Assembly (NCBI GenBank): GCA_963691705.1
Contig: OY829542.1
Location: 29,436,579-29,500,578 of the forward strand
Length of the DNA stretch: 64,000 bases
Direction of reading: 5' to 3'
Origin: Viola odorata
Lineage: Eukaryota; Streptophyta; Magnoliopsida; Malpighiales; Violaceae
Shown: piece by piece, positions 22,601 to 32,500 of the stretch
How positions within the stretch are numbered: position 1 is the first letter of the stretch
Layout: each line of letters begins with the position of its first letter
Notes under the pieces: generated by a model
What the model was told of the DNA's origin: nothing
Seen by the model: the letters and a program-made list of their open reading frames with translations, nothing else
Database searches by the model: none
Position numbers and translations under genes: made by a program

Positions 22601-24405
22601 TTCTCAAGCCATAACTGGTCCTCCAAGACCTCCTTCGTGTTAAGTGGCGCTAGGGTGTACTTGACACCATCTTTCTCCAATCGGTACTTATTGCTGCGCC
22701 CTTCATGGTTGGCGTTTCGGTCGTATTGCCAAGGCCTTCCTAGCAACAAGTGGCTGGCGTGCATAGGGACTACATCAAATAGGAGTTCGTCCTTATATCT
22801 CCCTATGGCAAACGAGATCAGCGCCTGCTTGGTAACCCTCAAAGTGTTGTCGTCGTTCATCCAAGATAGGGTGTATGGTTTTGGATGTTTAACAACGGAC
22901 AAACCAAGCCTGTGAACCAAAAGTGTGCTCGCACAGTTAGTACAACTGCCATTATCAATAATCACTGAGCATACCTTGGTTGCTATGACACAACGAGTGT
23001 GGAAAAGGTTGTCGCGCTGCTCCTCATCGCAAGTTTCTATTTTTGGCGCGGCAGTCAAACTGCGCCGAATCACTGCATTGATTGAGTGCACCGCTCCCTC
23101 TTCTTCCTCACTTTCCTCTTCGGCCTCCCTCTCCTCACCCTCTTCTTCATCCACATCTCTTTCCTCCTCCGAATCTAGGTCACCATTAGCCCTAAGGACT
23201 ACAACACGCCAGTTCGGACATTCCCTTTGCATATGGCCACGACCATTGCACTTAAAACATACAATCTCTCATGAGGGTTGGTGATTAGTGGTTTCGGGTG
23301 TTTGGGAAGTAGGTTTAGTGGTGTTAGGTGTGGTGTTTGGGCTCCTAGGGTTGTAGGTTGTAGGGATTACTTTCGGTGGTGTTTTGGTGAAAGTAGTGGG
23401 CTTGTTCCACGGCTTTTTCCAAGGTGTAGGTCTAGGGGTTTAGGTAGTGTTTAGGGTTGTGTTTGGGGTACGGGTTTTCTTCCTTCTCTCCACCATGATA
23501 GCTAGGTGGAGTAGCTCCTCAATGCTATGGTATTGCATGACCTCAACTGCGTCTGCAATGTCTTTATTCAATCCACTCAAGAAGCGCGCCACAGGAACGC
23601 CTTCGCTTTCTACCACTTGTACTCGGGCTATGGCCATCTCCATTTCATTATAGAACTCACTCACACTCTTGGATCCTTGGGTAAGGTTTTGCAATTTAGT
23701 GTGAAGGTCCCGGTGGAAGTAGTGTGGGATAAAACGCTCCTTCATAACCCTAACCATCTCGTCCCAAGTGTCAACCGGACCTATTCCTACGCGTTGTCTA
23801 GTAATGTGCAACTGATCCCACCAATGAGCAGCATATCCATAGAACTCTACGGAGGCTATCTTAACCTTTTTCTCCTCCGAATAATTATGGCACAAGAAAA
23901 TCGCCCTCATCTTGCGTTCCCAAACGAGAAACGCATCCGGATCCTCCTTTCCTTTGAATGCGGGAACTTTTAGCTTAATTCTCGTGATCCTCTCATCTAC
24001 CCCTCCATCTCCTCCTCTAGGCTGCCTCGGTGGAGGCCTCCTTGGCCTAGGTATCTCCTCCTCCTCATCATACCCGTACTCCTCCTCGTACCCATTAGGG
24101 TTAGGTCCAGGATCATCCTCCTCATGGTATTCCTCCCGGTGATGTGCATTCCGAGTCACCCTTCTATCAATTTGGCCACTAGGGTTAGGTCCATCTGGTG
24201 GTATGCCGTAGGTGTGTGGTGAACTTTTAGGGTTGAGGACCTGGTGATTCTGAGTGGGGTTCTGCTTTGCAGCATTGGTAGCCGCTTCCTTCTCCTCGAG
24301 GCATTCTTTCCGCCATGCCTCTATGTCATCAAACCTCACATTCAACTTGCGCACTATGTCTAGTAATTCAGCTTGCGCTTGCAATGTCGTGCTCTTCTCT
24401 GACAT
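19375..24405 (-). pseudogene. Element B gag-pol polyprotein with six in-frame stops
   Basis: One uninterrupted reading register of 1,677 codons from ATG at 24405 to the stop at 19375, with no frameshift but stops at 23440-23442 (TAA), 23269-23271 (TGA), 22363-22365 (TAG), 21211-21213 (TGA), 20878-20880 (TAG) and 19900-19902 (TGA). Domains in order: N-terminal coiled helix, gag (KVPAFKGKEDPDAFLVWERK, AAHWWDQL), zinc knuckle CFKCNGRGHMQREC near 23255, acidic linker, protease SVIIDNGSC near 22960, RT with [11 protein letters not shown] near 21710, RNase [12 protein letters not shown] near 21250, integrase zinc finger (20740-20600), DFVVGLP, VSDRD and QTDGQTKVVNRT (20490-20220), and a GPF module near 19790. 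The tail PLPPAGAITRSHARTLQARL lies in the LTR. The integrase motif has K where relatives have the catalytic E (QTKVVN). Confidence 0.9.
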
Positions 24406-24961
24406 CTGAAATCACAATAAAATAACAAAGAACAAGCGTAAAATTATCCTATCTAAATCACTCCCTCACGTGTTTAAACCCTCATGTTTAATCACTCTAA
24501 TGTTCTCACAAATCACACTGAAAAATCTCCTTCAATCAATCCAAGATCCGTGGACTCAAAGAATGTCAAGGAAAGCTTCCAATGAAAACGCAAAGACAAC
24601 TCAAGCGTAGAAGGGAAAATAGATTTTTCAATGCACTGAAATTTTTTGAATTTCGCTTCTGTTCTGTTTTTTGTGCGAATTTGTGTTTTTTTTTTTTTTT
24701 TGTAAATAGAAATTGCAAATACTTGACACAAAATAAACTGACACTTTGTGGGACTTTATTTTCTGTTTTCTGACTCAAAGAAGATAGCAAATCAAAGGGC
24801 TTGATTTGTTATCTAAACAGATGCAACTAGACACTAGTTTTGACTCACTAACACAATGGGGAAGCGAACAAGATTGGAATAGATTTGCCTAAGGAAATAA
24901 GGGAACCAATCTTAACAACTGAAAACAATAATTAAAGGATAGTTACCTATTCAGTGAGCAG
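24406..24961 (-). other. Element B leader
   Basis: Minus-strand untranslated leader with the conserved CACGTGAGGGAGTG block at about 24460-24475 just ahead of gag. A T15 run (A15 in minus sense) lies at 24687-24701. No coding content is supported. Confidence 0.6.
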
Positions 24962-24980
24962 CCTTTGCTCCGCTACCAGC
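24962..24980 (-). promoter_or_regulatory. Primer-binding site of element B
   Basis: In minus sense GCTGGTAGCGGAGCAAAGG directly follows the 5' LTR end (ACCATATCA). It shares the TGGTAGCGGAGC core with elements X, G and C. Confidence 0.75.
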
Positions 24981-26096
24981 TGATATGGTGCCTATATGGA
25001 AAACGCAACGATTGATGGATCATAGCTCAGCGACAAGGATTTGATGTGGAAAATATAACTCGTCAGAAACTCCAACCCTCCTAAGTGCAATACCTAGGTA
25101 ACCTGGATGAAATCGTTCGAGGTTCTTCAAAAGGAGCCTGACCCTCCTAGGTGCAATACCTAGACAACCCAGACGAGTTAATGAATGGAGTGATAACTTC
25201 AGGTTTTACTTGCGACTAGATGCGGCTTATCAGACTGGATGTAGGACAAGGATCTTGGAGATCAATTGAAGACGACGCTTCTGGTTTTGTTTATCAAAAA
25301 TCAACTTACTAAAATAATGAGGCAGCTCTCCCTTTTTATGGAAATAAATCCGCCAAACCCTACTTAGTAGTTGACTTGCGCTTAACTACTTAAAGCGCTC
25401 CTAATTATTTATCTACTTAATAATAAAATCCACCTAGATAAATAATAGTCAACCAACTTAACATAAAGTCAATTCCAGGTCCTGGTCGAGTCAAAGTTCG
25501 GTCATAGTGACCAAGGCTCCAATCGGATCCGCTAGAGGCCCGTTGGGCTTTATTTCTGCACACGCTGAGTAGAACAAGGCGTTCTCTCCACTCCCTCGGG
25601 CGAATTGGATGAAATTTGGACAGAGTACTTCTAAGACATGTATCTCACCATGGTCCAAAGATAGTGCGGTAAATATTCGTCCATCATCAAAAGGCTCGAA
25701 GGTGGCTTTCGCCGACAGTATGATACTTTGGGTGAGGCGTTCTCCCTAACCTTTGATGCGATTGAGCTGGTACTTGGCAGGCTTGTTCCTGGTGATTTAT
25801 AAATACATCCTGTCTTGCTAGAATAATTCTTACATCAAAATTTGGGCTAGAGGTCCGACTTGGCCCATGGTGGCCTCGGTGGTGCCTCGGTTGTGGCGTG
25901 CATGAGTGTGACGAGGCGCACCTGGGGCGCGCGTAGACTAGCTGAGTCCAGTGAGGCTTCAACCTTCAGCTCCTCGTGGATCAGGGTGCTTAGCCTCGCT
26001 TGTAGGGTCCTCGCGTGCGAGCGTGTGATGGCGCCTGCGGGTGGCAAGGGCACGGGTGCGGTAGATGCGGCTGGACCCTTAGTCTGGCTCGTATCA
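24981..26096 (-). repeat. Element B 5' LTR
   Basis: 1,116 bp, minus-sense start at 26096. The frame 26053-25847 repeats the pol tail PLPPAGAITRSHARTLQARL ending in AKSDL and so is an orphan copy of the polyprotein C-terminus. TATA-like and AT-rich regions are at 25390-25450. Confidence 0.88.
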
Positions 26097-26101
26097 CTAT
26101 T

Positions 26102-26173
26102 GTCAGCACAAATGGTCTGTTAATTACCACTGGCCAATTCTTATCATACCTTATTAATCTTGGCTTATCTAAG
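26102..26173 (+). pseudogene. INT exon, right half after element B
   Basis: Continues the interrupted exon: VSTNGLLITTGQFLSYL and then INLGLSK, followed by the donor GTACGTACGT at 26174. It corresponds to the fourth and fifth helix region of INT proteins. Confidence 0.85.
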
Positions 26174-26254
26174 GTACGTACGTCATTTTTTGTTTTTTTC
26201 CCCCTAATTTCTTTTTGTCACGTTTAATTATTAAATTATTAATACTGCATGCAG

Positions 26255-26362
26255 GCACCTGGAACTTGGAGTTGGATGCTTGGTGTATGCGCAATTCCAC
26301 TAGTGATCCAAATTATATTTATGATTACGCTTCCTGAGTCGCCAAGGTGGCTTTACAAGGAG
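26255..26362 (+). pseudogene. INT exon with PESPRWLY
   Basis: The acceptor TGCATGCAG precedes 26255 and the donor GTAATATAC follows 26362. It has 36 codons: [19 protein letters not shown], a hydrophobic helix and the sugar-porter signature [10 protein letters not shown]. This exon is intact. Confidence 0.88.
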
Positions 26363-26384
26363 GTAATATACATACATACATATC

Positions 26385-26793
26385 ATAGTTTTAAAAACCG
26401 AACCGGACAACGAGCCGGAAACCAAAATTTCATGGATTAATCGGGTTCAACCGGGTTCGACCGGATTGACCAATTGGACCATTCACACATCGAACCGTTC
26501 AATCATAAATAATTGAACCGGATTGAACTGTCTGCTTCAATGTCTATAATGGGCTGGCCCATCAAAGTTTTCATAATTAAAAAAAAACACACAAAACGAT
26601 GTCGTTTTGGTTTGCGCCATTTTGGTTTAACATTGACCTAGCCGGGTCGATCGGGTCGCCGGTTTTGTAAAAACCTGTCAAGTCAATCAGTTCGTTTGCA
26701 GATCCGGTCAAATAGTTGAACCAAATCGAACCGAAAATCTCTTCGTGTCACAATTTTTCCAGTCTGATCATCGAGTCAGTTCGGTTTTTAAAA

Positions 26794-26799
<6 letters not shown>
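26385..26799. mobile_element. MITE-like inverted-repeat element in an INT intron
   Basis: The left end ATAGTTTTAAAAACCGAACC (26385) and the right end GTTCGGTTTTTAAAATACTAT (to 26799) are inverted copies with one or two differences. The interior is rich in CCGGTT/AACCGG words and has no coding frame. A (TA) repeat follows at 26796-26827, so the target duplication cannot be resolved. Length (about 415 bp) and structure fit a non-autonomous DNA transposon; the superfamily is uncertain. Confidence 0.65.

Positions 26800-26827
<28 letters not shown>
26796..26827. repeat. (TA)n microsatellite
   Basis: About fifteen uninterrupted TA units directly beside the inverted-repeat element in the intron. 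Confidence 0.9.
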
Positions 26828-26830
<3 letters not shown>

Positions 26831-27000
26831 TACTAATTCTTTTTATTTAACAAAAAATAAAATTTGGTGTAATTAATTAATTTGGTCAATAATTAACAAA
26901 TTATATAAAATGTTACAGTTCAAGTGGTTAATGCATGTTATTTTTATGATGTAATTATAAGGTCATGGGTTCCATATCTGGTATTGTAATTCATGCCGAG

Positions 27001-27580
27001 AAAGGTGGAAGAATATATCCTGAAGAAGAACTTGAATATGAGTTGAATGTGATGAAAGAATCAGTGGAGACTGAGAGAGAACTCGAAGCTTCGATCGGGA
27101 CAGATATGATATCAAAACTGAAGGGTGCTTTTACCGATCCTGTTGTTCGAAGAGGATTGTATGCAGGCATTACTGTTCAAATAGTTCAACAGTTTGTTGG
27201 CATAAACACAGTCATGTACTACGCCCCTACCATTGTTCAATTTGCCGGATTCGCCTCCAACTCGATCGCGTTATCACTTTCCCTCATAACTTTTGGTCTC
27301 AATGCCATCGGCACCATCGTCAGTATGCTTTTTGTGGATAGGTATGGGAGGAGGAGGTTGATGATCATCTCTTTGTTTGGCATCATTATTTTCCTCGTCT
27401 TGTTATCGGTGGTATTCATCCAGGTCTCCTCCCATACTCCTCCTATCAGTGCAGTAGACTTCTCGTCTTGGATCTAACACTACATGTCTAGCTTATTTGG
27501 CAAATCCAAATGCCCGAAAATGGGACTGCATGTCTTGTTTGAAGGCAACATGCTCATTCTGTTCTAACCATGCAAGCAAG
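27001..27580 (+). pseudogene. INT exon with central helices and Cys-rich loop
   Basis: It reads KGGRIYPEEELEYELNVMKE, an acidic cytoplasmic loop, then VVRRGLYAGITVQIVQQFVG, the INTVMYY helix, LITFGLNAIGTIVSMLF and DRYGRRRLMI, a further helix, and after one surplus base near 27469 the loop KWDCMSCLKATCSFCSNHAS. The donor is GTAAGCTAG at 27581. The start at 27001 is the best acceptor (GCCGAG) that keeps the frame, but it lacks a good pyrimidine tract. Without the surplus base the loop is in frame; as written a TAA stops it at 27475-27477. Confidence 0.85.
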
Positions 27581-27616
27581 GTAAGCTAGCCACCCCTAAT
27601 TCTTACTTTCATACCG

Positions 27617-28598
27617 TGATGCGAATCCACGCATCCAGGTGCCTTTACCGCCAGCTGGTCCAATGACTCGAGCCAGGGCTCAAAAGCTTCAAGACCGATT
27701 GTCATCTCTCCTTCACAGGGAGCTGGAGTCTGAGATGACAAGTGAGAATGCTACACTGAAAGAGAAGACAACAAGAGTGGTGAATCTTCTCACCTTCGGC
27801 TTGACCGATGTTACGTCTGATAGAAACGGCACGGAACCGATTCACGCAAACGACACTTGACCGTTTTCATCCAAACGGTATCTGTCCGATTCAAAACAAT
27901 CGGCACTTACCGTTTGGGACAAAATGGCACTTGTTCGTTTCACTTAGCCGTTGCCGATTCTATCATCTGTCGCGCATGCTGTTTGCTATATCCGTTCCGC
28001 GTTCACTCGTTGTTGATAACGGCTCTTGTCCGTTTCGCCTATCCTGGAGTTGACGCGCGTTGACTGTTCCGTTTTTAGCAAGGCTGCGACCTTCTAATTA
28101 TTTTAGCTTAATTAATTAATTAGACACTTATATTAATTAGTTAAGTGTTTTACTTTATTTAATATTCCTCTTTTGGAATTAGGGTTGCTTGTAAAACTCT
28201 ATATAAGAAGCCGCTTGGCCTCCTTAGAAACTTGGCTGTTATTTGATAAATTGAGATATTCTCTTCAATCTCCGCCCCTTGTTCAAGTTGGTTGAACCTT
28301 GTTCTTCTTGAGTCTGCAATACTTGAGTCGTATACAAGTAAATCTTGGAATTGCATTCTACTTGTTGTCTGTCTTCTTGTTCGGGTTTAGGGTGGCTGTT
28401 GCTTAGCGTTCAGCAGACTTAAATTGTGCAAGTCCAGTAACATCAAGGATCCTCTCTTGCTCGGATTTAGGGTGGCTGTTGCTTAGCGTTCAGCAGACTT
28501 AAATTGTGTAAGTGAGTTATCTTATTCCGCAGGGAAATCCGTCTTTGAACAACGATCAAATTTGGTGCTACGCATCCTAAGGAACCAGGATCGTATCA
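27617..28598 (+). repeat. Element C 5' LTR
   Basis: Starts TGATGCGAATCC and ends AGGATCGTATCA. An orphan copy of the polyprotein tail (PLPPAGPMTRARAQKLQDRL) is at 27642-27857. TATA box CTCTATATAAGAAGCC is at about 28197-28212 (the 3' LTR has AAGG). A direct repeat of about 75 bp containing GGGTGGCTGTTGCTTAGCGTTC sits at 28380-28510. Confidence 0.92.
28197..28212 (+). promoter_or_regulatory. TATA box region of the element C LTR
   Basis: CTCTATATAAGAAGCC about 390 bases before the LTR end. It is equivalent to CTTATATAAGGAGCC in element G LTRs, including the CTTGGCCTCCTTAGAAACTTG that follows, so it is a conserved core promoter of these families. Confidence 0.6.
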
Positions 28599-28617
28599 GT
28601 TGGTAGCGGAGCTTAAG
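28599..28617 (+). promoter_or_regulatory. Primer-binding site of element C
   Basis: GTTGGTAGCGGAGCTTAAG directly follows the 5' LTR, identical in its first 16 bases to element G. Confidence 0.75.
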
Positions 28618-29587
28618 GCGTTCAAAGATTGGTAATTATCTTTATTTTGTTTCAAGTTTTCTTTGTAGAAATCGGTATCTATTTCTACTCCATTCAAAAC
28701 CGATTTCTTTGCTGTGCTTGGTTCGTATATGTGCAAATTCTAGTCAGTTGTCGAAATTAATTTTTAAAGTATAGCTGTTGAAGTCCGATTTGGGTGATTT
28801 TGGTCTTGTTGGAAATCTGTGCTTGTGAGGTTTCCGAATCAAAAAGAATCAGTCGATTCGGATAACTGAGTAAAAAGTTACGATCGTTTCACTGAACTGG
28901 GATTTGTGAAGTCAAAAAAAAAAAATTAAATTAAATTTTCAAGAAAGCAGTACAAAGCTTGCTTTGATCCGTTTCAGTAGCAAGAAGAAAAACAGTTTGT
29001 GTTGTTAGATCCAACATTCGTCCAACTTGGAAATCCCATGTGCAATCATTTGTTAAAAATACTTTAAAAGTTGGTACTTTTCAGCTTTATTCTAAAAGTA
29101 GAAGGCAACCCATCCTTCCACTTTGTCTTGTCCCGCACCCACTACCTTTTAAATTGGAATATTCTCTGTTTTTGTCTTCCACTTACTAAAGGCAAATCTT
29201 AGTTTATTCTTTCACCCATGCAACATCAATTTTACAATATTATATTGGAGATTAATTTTATTTGAGTCCATTCGAGTCGAATAGAGCTTTTCTTTGATTC
29301 TTTAATATTGTTTTCCACTCCACTTGTTATTTGATTAATTGGTTGATCTTGCAATTAATCAAATACCAAGTATCCCGTTTTGTTTGAAGCTAGTTTTCTT
29401 TGAGAGTCTTCTTGGAAGCTTTTTCTTGGATTCTTGAGTCTCACTAACGCTTGAACATTGCAGGGATTTTGTGTGATTTTGTGAGATTATTAGAGTGTTT
29501 AAACACGAGAGTAAACACATGAGGGAGTGCTAGGAATAGTGCAATTTTACGTTTTCCTTTTGTGTTTTGATTGCAGGAGAGTTAAAG
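28618..29587 (+). other. Element C leader
   Basis: Untranslated leader resembling that of element G, but with an AT-rich stretch of about 270 bp at 28980-29250 that I do not see in G. The conserved CACGAGAGTAAACACATGAG block is at about 29503-29522. No supported coding frame. Confidence 0.6.
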
Positions 29588-32500
29588 ATGTCTCAAGGAG
29601 GAGTACCACAACCCGATATGGTGGCTATGTTAACTGCCATAACAGAACAGCTCCGAGCTTTGAATGAACGGCAAGTAGCTGCCAATGAGCGGCAGATGGC
29701 TGCCGATGTAAGGATGGCTAGGGTGGAAGCGTTAGCTACCATAAACCCGAACCCTAGAGCAGCGGAGGATTAGCGTGACGGCCATATATCCGATTGGTCC
29801 GAAGCAGATGACAACGCCCGTCGACCACGTGATGAGAATCGGCGACGTGAGCTGGCAAACGTTCCTCCCAGGCGACTTGCTAGACGTGGGCCACAAGTCC
29901 CACAACCTGATCTGGTGGAAGAACCTGACGGAGGAGAAGGTTGGATATATGCTCGGGACGGACCGAGAGGGGGAAGAAGGGATGATCGGGATGGTAGACG
30001 AGAACGGGAAGAGGACCAAATTTATGCTAATCTCAGCAGCATCAAAATGAGAATACCTCCATTTGAGGGTACTGATGACCCTGATGCATTCTTGACATGG
30101 GAACGGAAAGTGGATGCTATTTTCTTATGCCACAATTATTCGGAAGGTAAAAAGGTACAGCTCGCAGCAGTGGAGTTCAGTGGATATGCTAGTCATTGGT
30201 GGGAGCAATTCAATCTGAAGAGAGCAGCTGTTCTTGCTGGTCCGATTAATGATTGGGGTGAGATGAAACAGGCGATGAGGCAACGGTTTGTGCCGATGCA
30301 CTTTCATCGAGAGCTTCATCAACGGCTTCAGACCTTGAAGCAGGGCAGCAAGGGAGTTGGTGCCTAATTTAACGAGATGGAGATTGTTTTAGCTCAAGCA
30401 AAGATTACTGAGGAACCTGAGGTAACAATGGCTCGGTTCATTGCTGGGTTGAATGCAGAGATTGCCGACGCCCTGGAGCTGACGCAATACCATACTCTTG
30501 AGGAGATGCTTCACATGGCCCAAAAGATTGAGAAACATAGGAAAGCTAGGAGTTCCTATAAGTCTACTGAGTCGACGCCTTGGAAGAAGACGTCTTGGAC
30601 TAACGACGACAAAACGGTCCCTGCCGTTTCGAAGGGATCTACTAGTGCCGTTCTTCCTCCCAAAACGGCTACTCACAAACCTTATACTCCACCAGTGGAT
30701 CGGCCAGCTACTAAGGAAATTGTCTGTTTTAAGTGCAACGACCGAGGGCATAAGAAATCGGAATGCCCAAATAAAAGAGTCTTCATCATCCGGCCGAATG
30801 GAGAGGAAGAATCGGATGATGATAAGGGGGAATCGGAACCTGAGGGAGATGGTTGTGCCGATTCGGATGGTGACTGTCAGAACGGTGAGCAGGTTCATCT
30901 GCTTGTTGTCCGTCGGAATCTCAGTGTGCAAGCCACAGAGGAAGTGTGTGACGAGGAACAACGGACAAATCTGTTCCATACCCGTGGGGTAATCAACAAG
31001 AAGGGTTGTTCCAATTGCGCGAGTTGGATGATGGTAGATAAACTGGACTTACCAACGATCAGACATCCGAAGCCATATCAGCTCCATTGGATGACAGACG
31101 GAGTCGGTGTCAAGGTAAATCGGCAGGTGCTTGTCAATTTCCGTATCGGCAAATACCAGGATGAAGTACTTTGTGATGTGGTCCCAATGCAAGCAAGTCA
31201 TATTATTCTTAGCAGACCATGGCAGTTTGATAGAGTTGCGACCCATGAGGGCAAACGGAATCTCTATAAGTTGGTAAAGGATGGCCGAAAGTTCACCTTA
31301 GCACCGTTGTCACCAGCAGAAGTATGTGAAGATCAGCAATGGCTTGCTAAGTCTTATGCTGAATATGAAATTACAAAACAGATTGAGAGAGAAAAAGAAG
31401 GTTTGCGTGTGCCAAATAAAGAGAGAAACAATGAGTGTGTGAGCCTTCAACATTCGCATGAAAACAGCAAGCATACAGAGGGAGAGTGTAAACATTCGCA
31501 CGAAAAGAGTAAGCGTGCTGAGAGTGGCATTGAGAGAAAAGGAGAGGCAAATAAAAAGAAATTGAGTGTATATGCCAAAGGGAGCGAAGTGAGGAGAGCC
31601 ATGATTTTTCAACAAAATTGTTTTGACGCAAGCCGTCCTCTTCTTCTAATCCGTTTTCGCTCTTATTGTCTGACGTCCGATGACGCGGAACGGTCACCTA
31701 CCGTTCCAATTGCTATTTCTTCTCTCTTGCAGGAATTTGGAGACGTACTGCCCGAAGAGATGTCGCCTGGCTTACCTCCGCTCCGCGGCATAGAACATCA
31801 GATCGACTTTGTTCCTGGATCGGCAATTCCACATCGGCCAGCTTACCGATCCAATCCAGAGGAGACCAAGGAACTGCAACGGCAAGTGGACGATTTGCTT
31901 GCGCGTGGTTACGTTCGGGAGAGTCTGTCCCCATGTGCCGTTCCAGTCATTCTAGTTCCAAAAAAAGATGGCTCTTGGCGCATGTGTGTTGATTGTCGAG
32001 CAGTCAACAAAATCACTGTAAAGTATCGTCATCCTATTCCTAGATTAGATGATATGTTAGATGAATTAAGTGGTAGTAGGTTATTTTCTAAAATTGATCT
32101 AATGAGTGGCTACCACCAAATTCGTATGAAAGAAGGGGATGAATGGAAAACTGCTTTTAAAACTAAGTATGGTTTATATGAATGGATGGTTATGCCATTT
32201 GGCTTAACTAATGCTCCTAGCACCTTTATGAGGTTAATGAACCATGTACTTCGGCACTTAATTGGCAAATTTGTTGTAGTTTATTTTGATGATATTTTAA
32301 TCTATAGCAAATCTTTTGATGAGCATGTTTTACATCTTCGAGAAGTTTTTCTAACACTTCGTGAGCAGAAACTATATGCTAAACCTAGTAAGTGTTCATT
32401 CGCAATGGAACAAGTTGGGTTTCTTGGTTTTGTTGTGAGTGCAGATAGTGTTAAAGTGGATGAAGAGAAGATCCGTGCGATTCGGGAATGGCCGACGCCG

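Larger units (their letters stand above)
18505..26096 (-). mobile_element. Element B: complete Ty3/gypsy chromovirus-like element, minus strand
   Basis: LTRs at 18505-19624 (3') and 24981-26096 (5') enclose a primer-binding site and one gag-pol frame. The 7.6-kb insertion lies in an INT exon, flanked by CTATC (18500-18504) and CTATT (26097-26101), a 5-bp target duplication with one change. In minus sense the LTR begins TGATACGAGCCAGAC and ends GGCACCATATCA. The left copy has TA for TG at its outer end. Confidence 0.92.

Noticed and set aside
22379..22915. Plus-strand frame of 178 codons opposite element B
   Set aside because: It is the antisense of the gag-pol protease linker, and the minus-strand frame has clear domains.
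26249..26440. Frame extending the [11 protein letters not shown] exon past 26362
   Set aside because: A good donor site at 26363 and loss of similarity to transporters after it show that the rest is intron.
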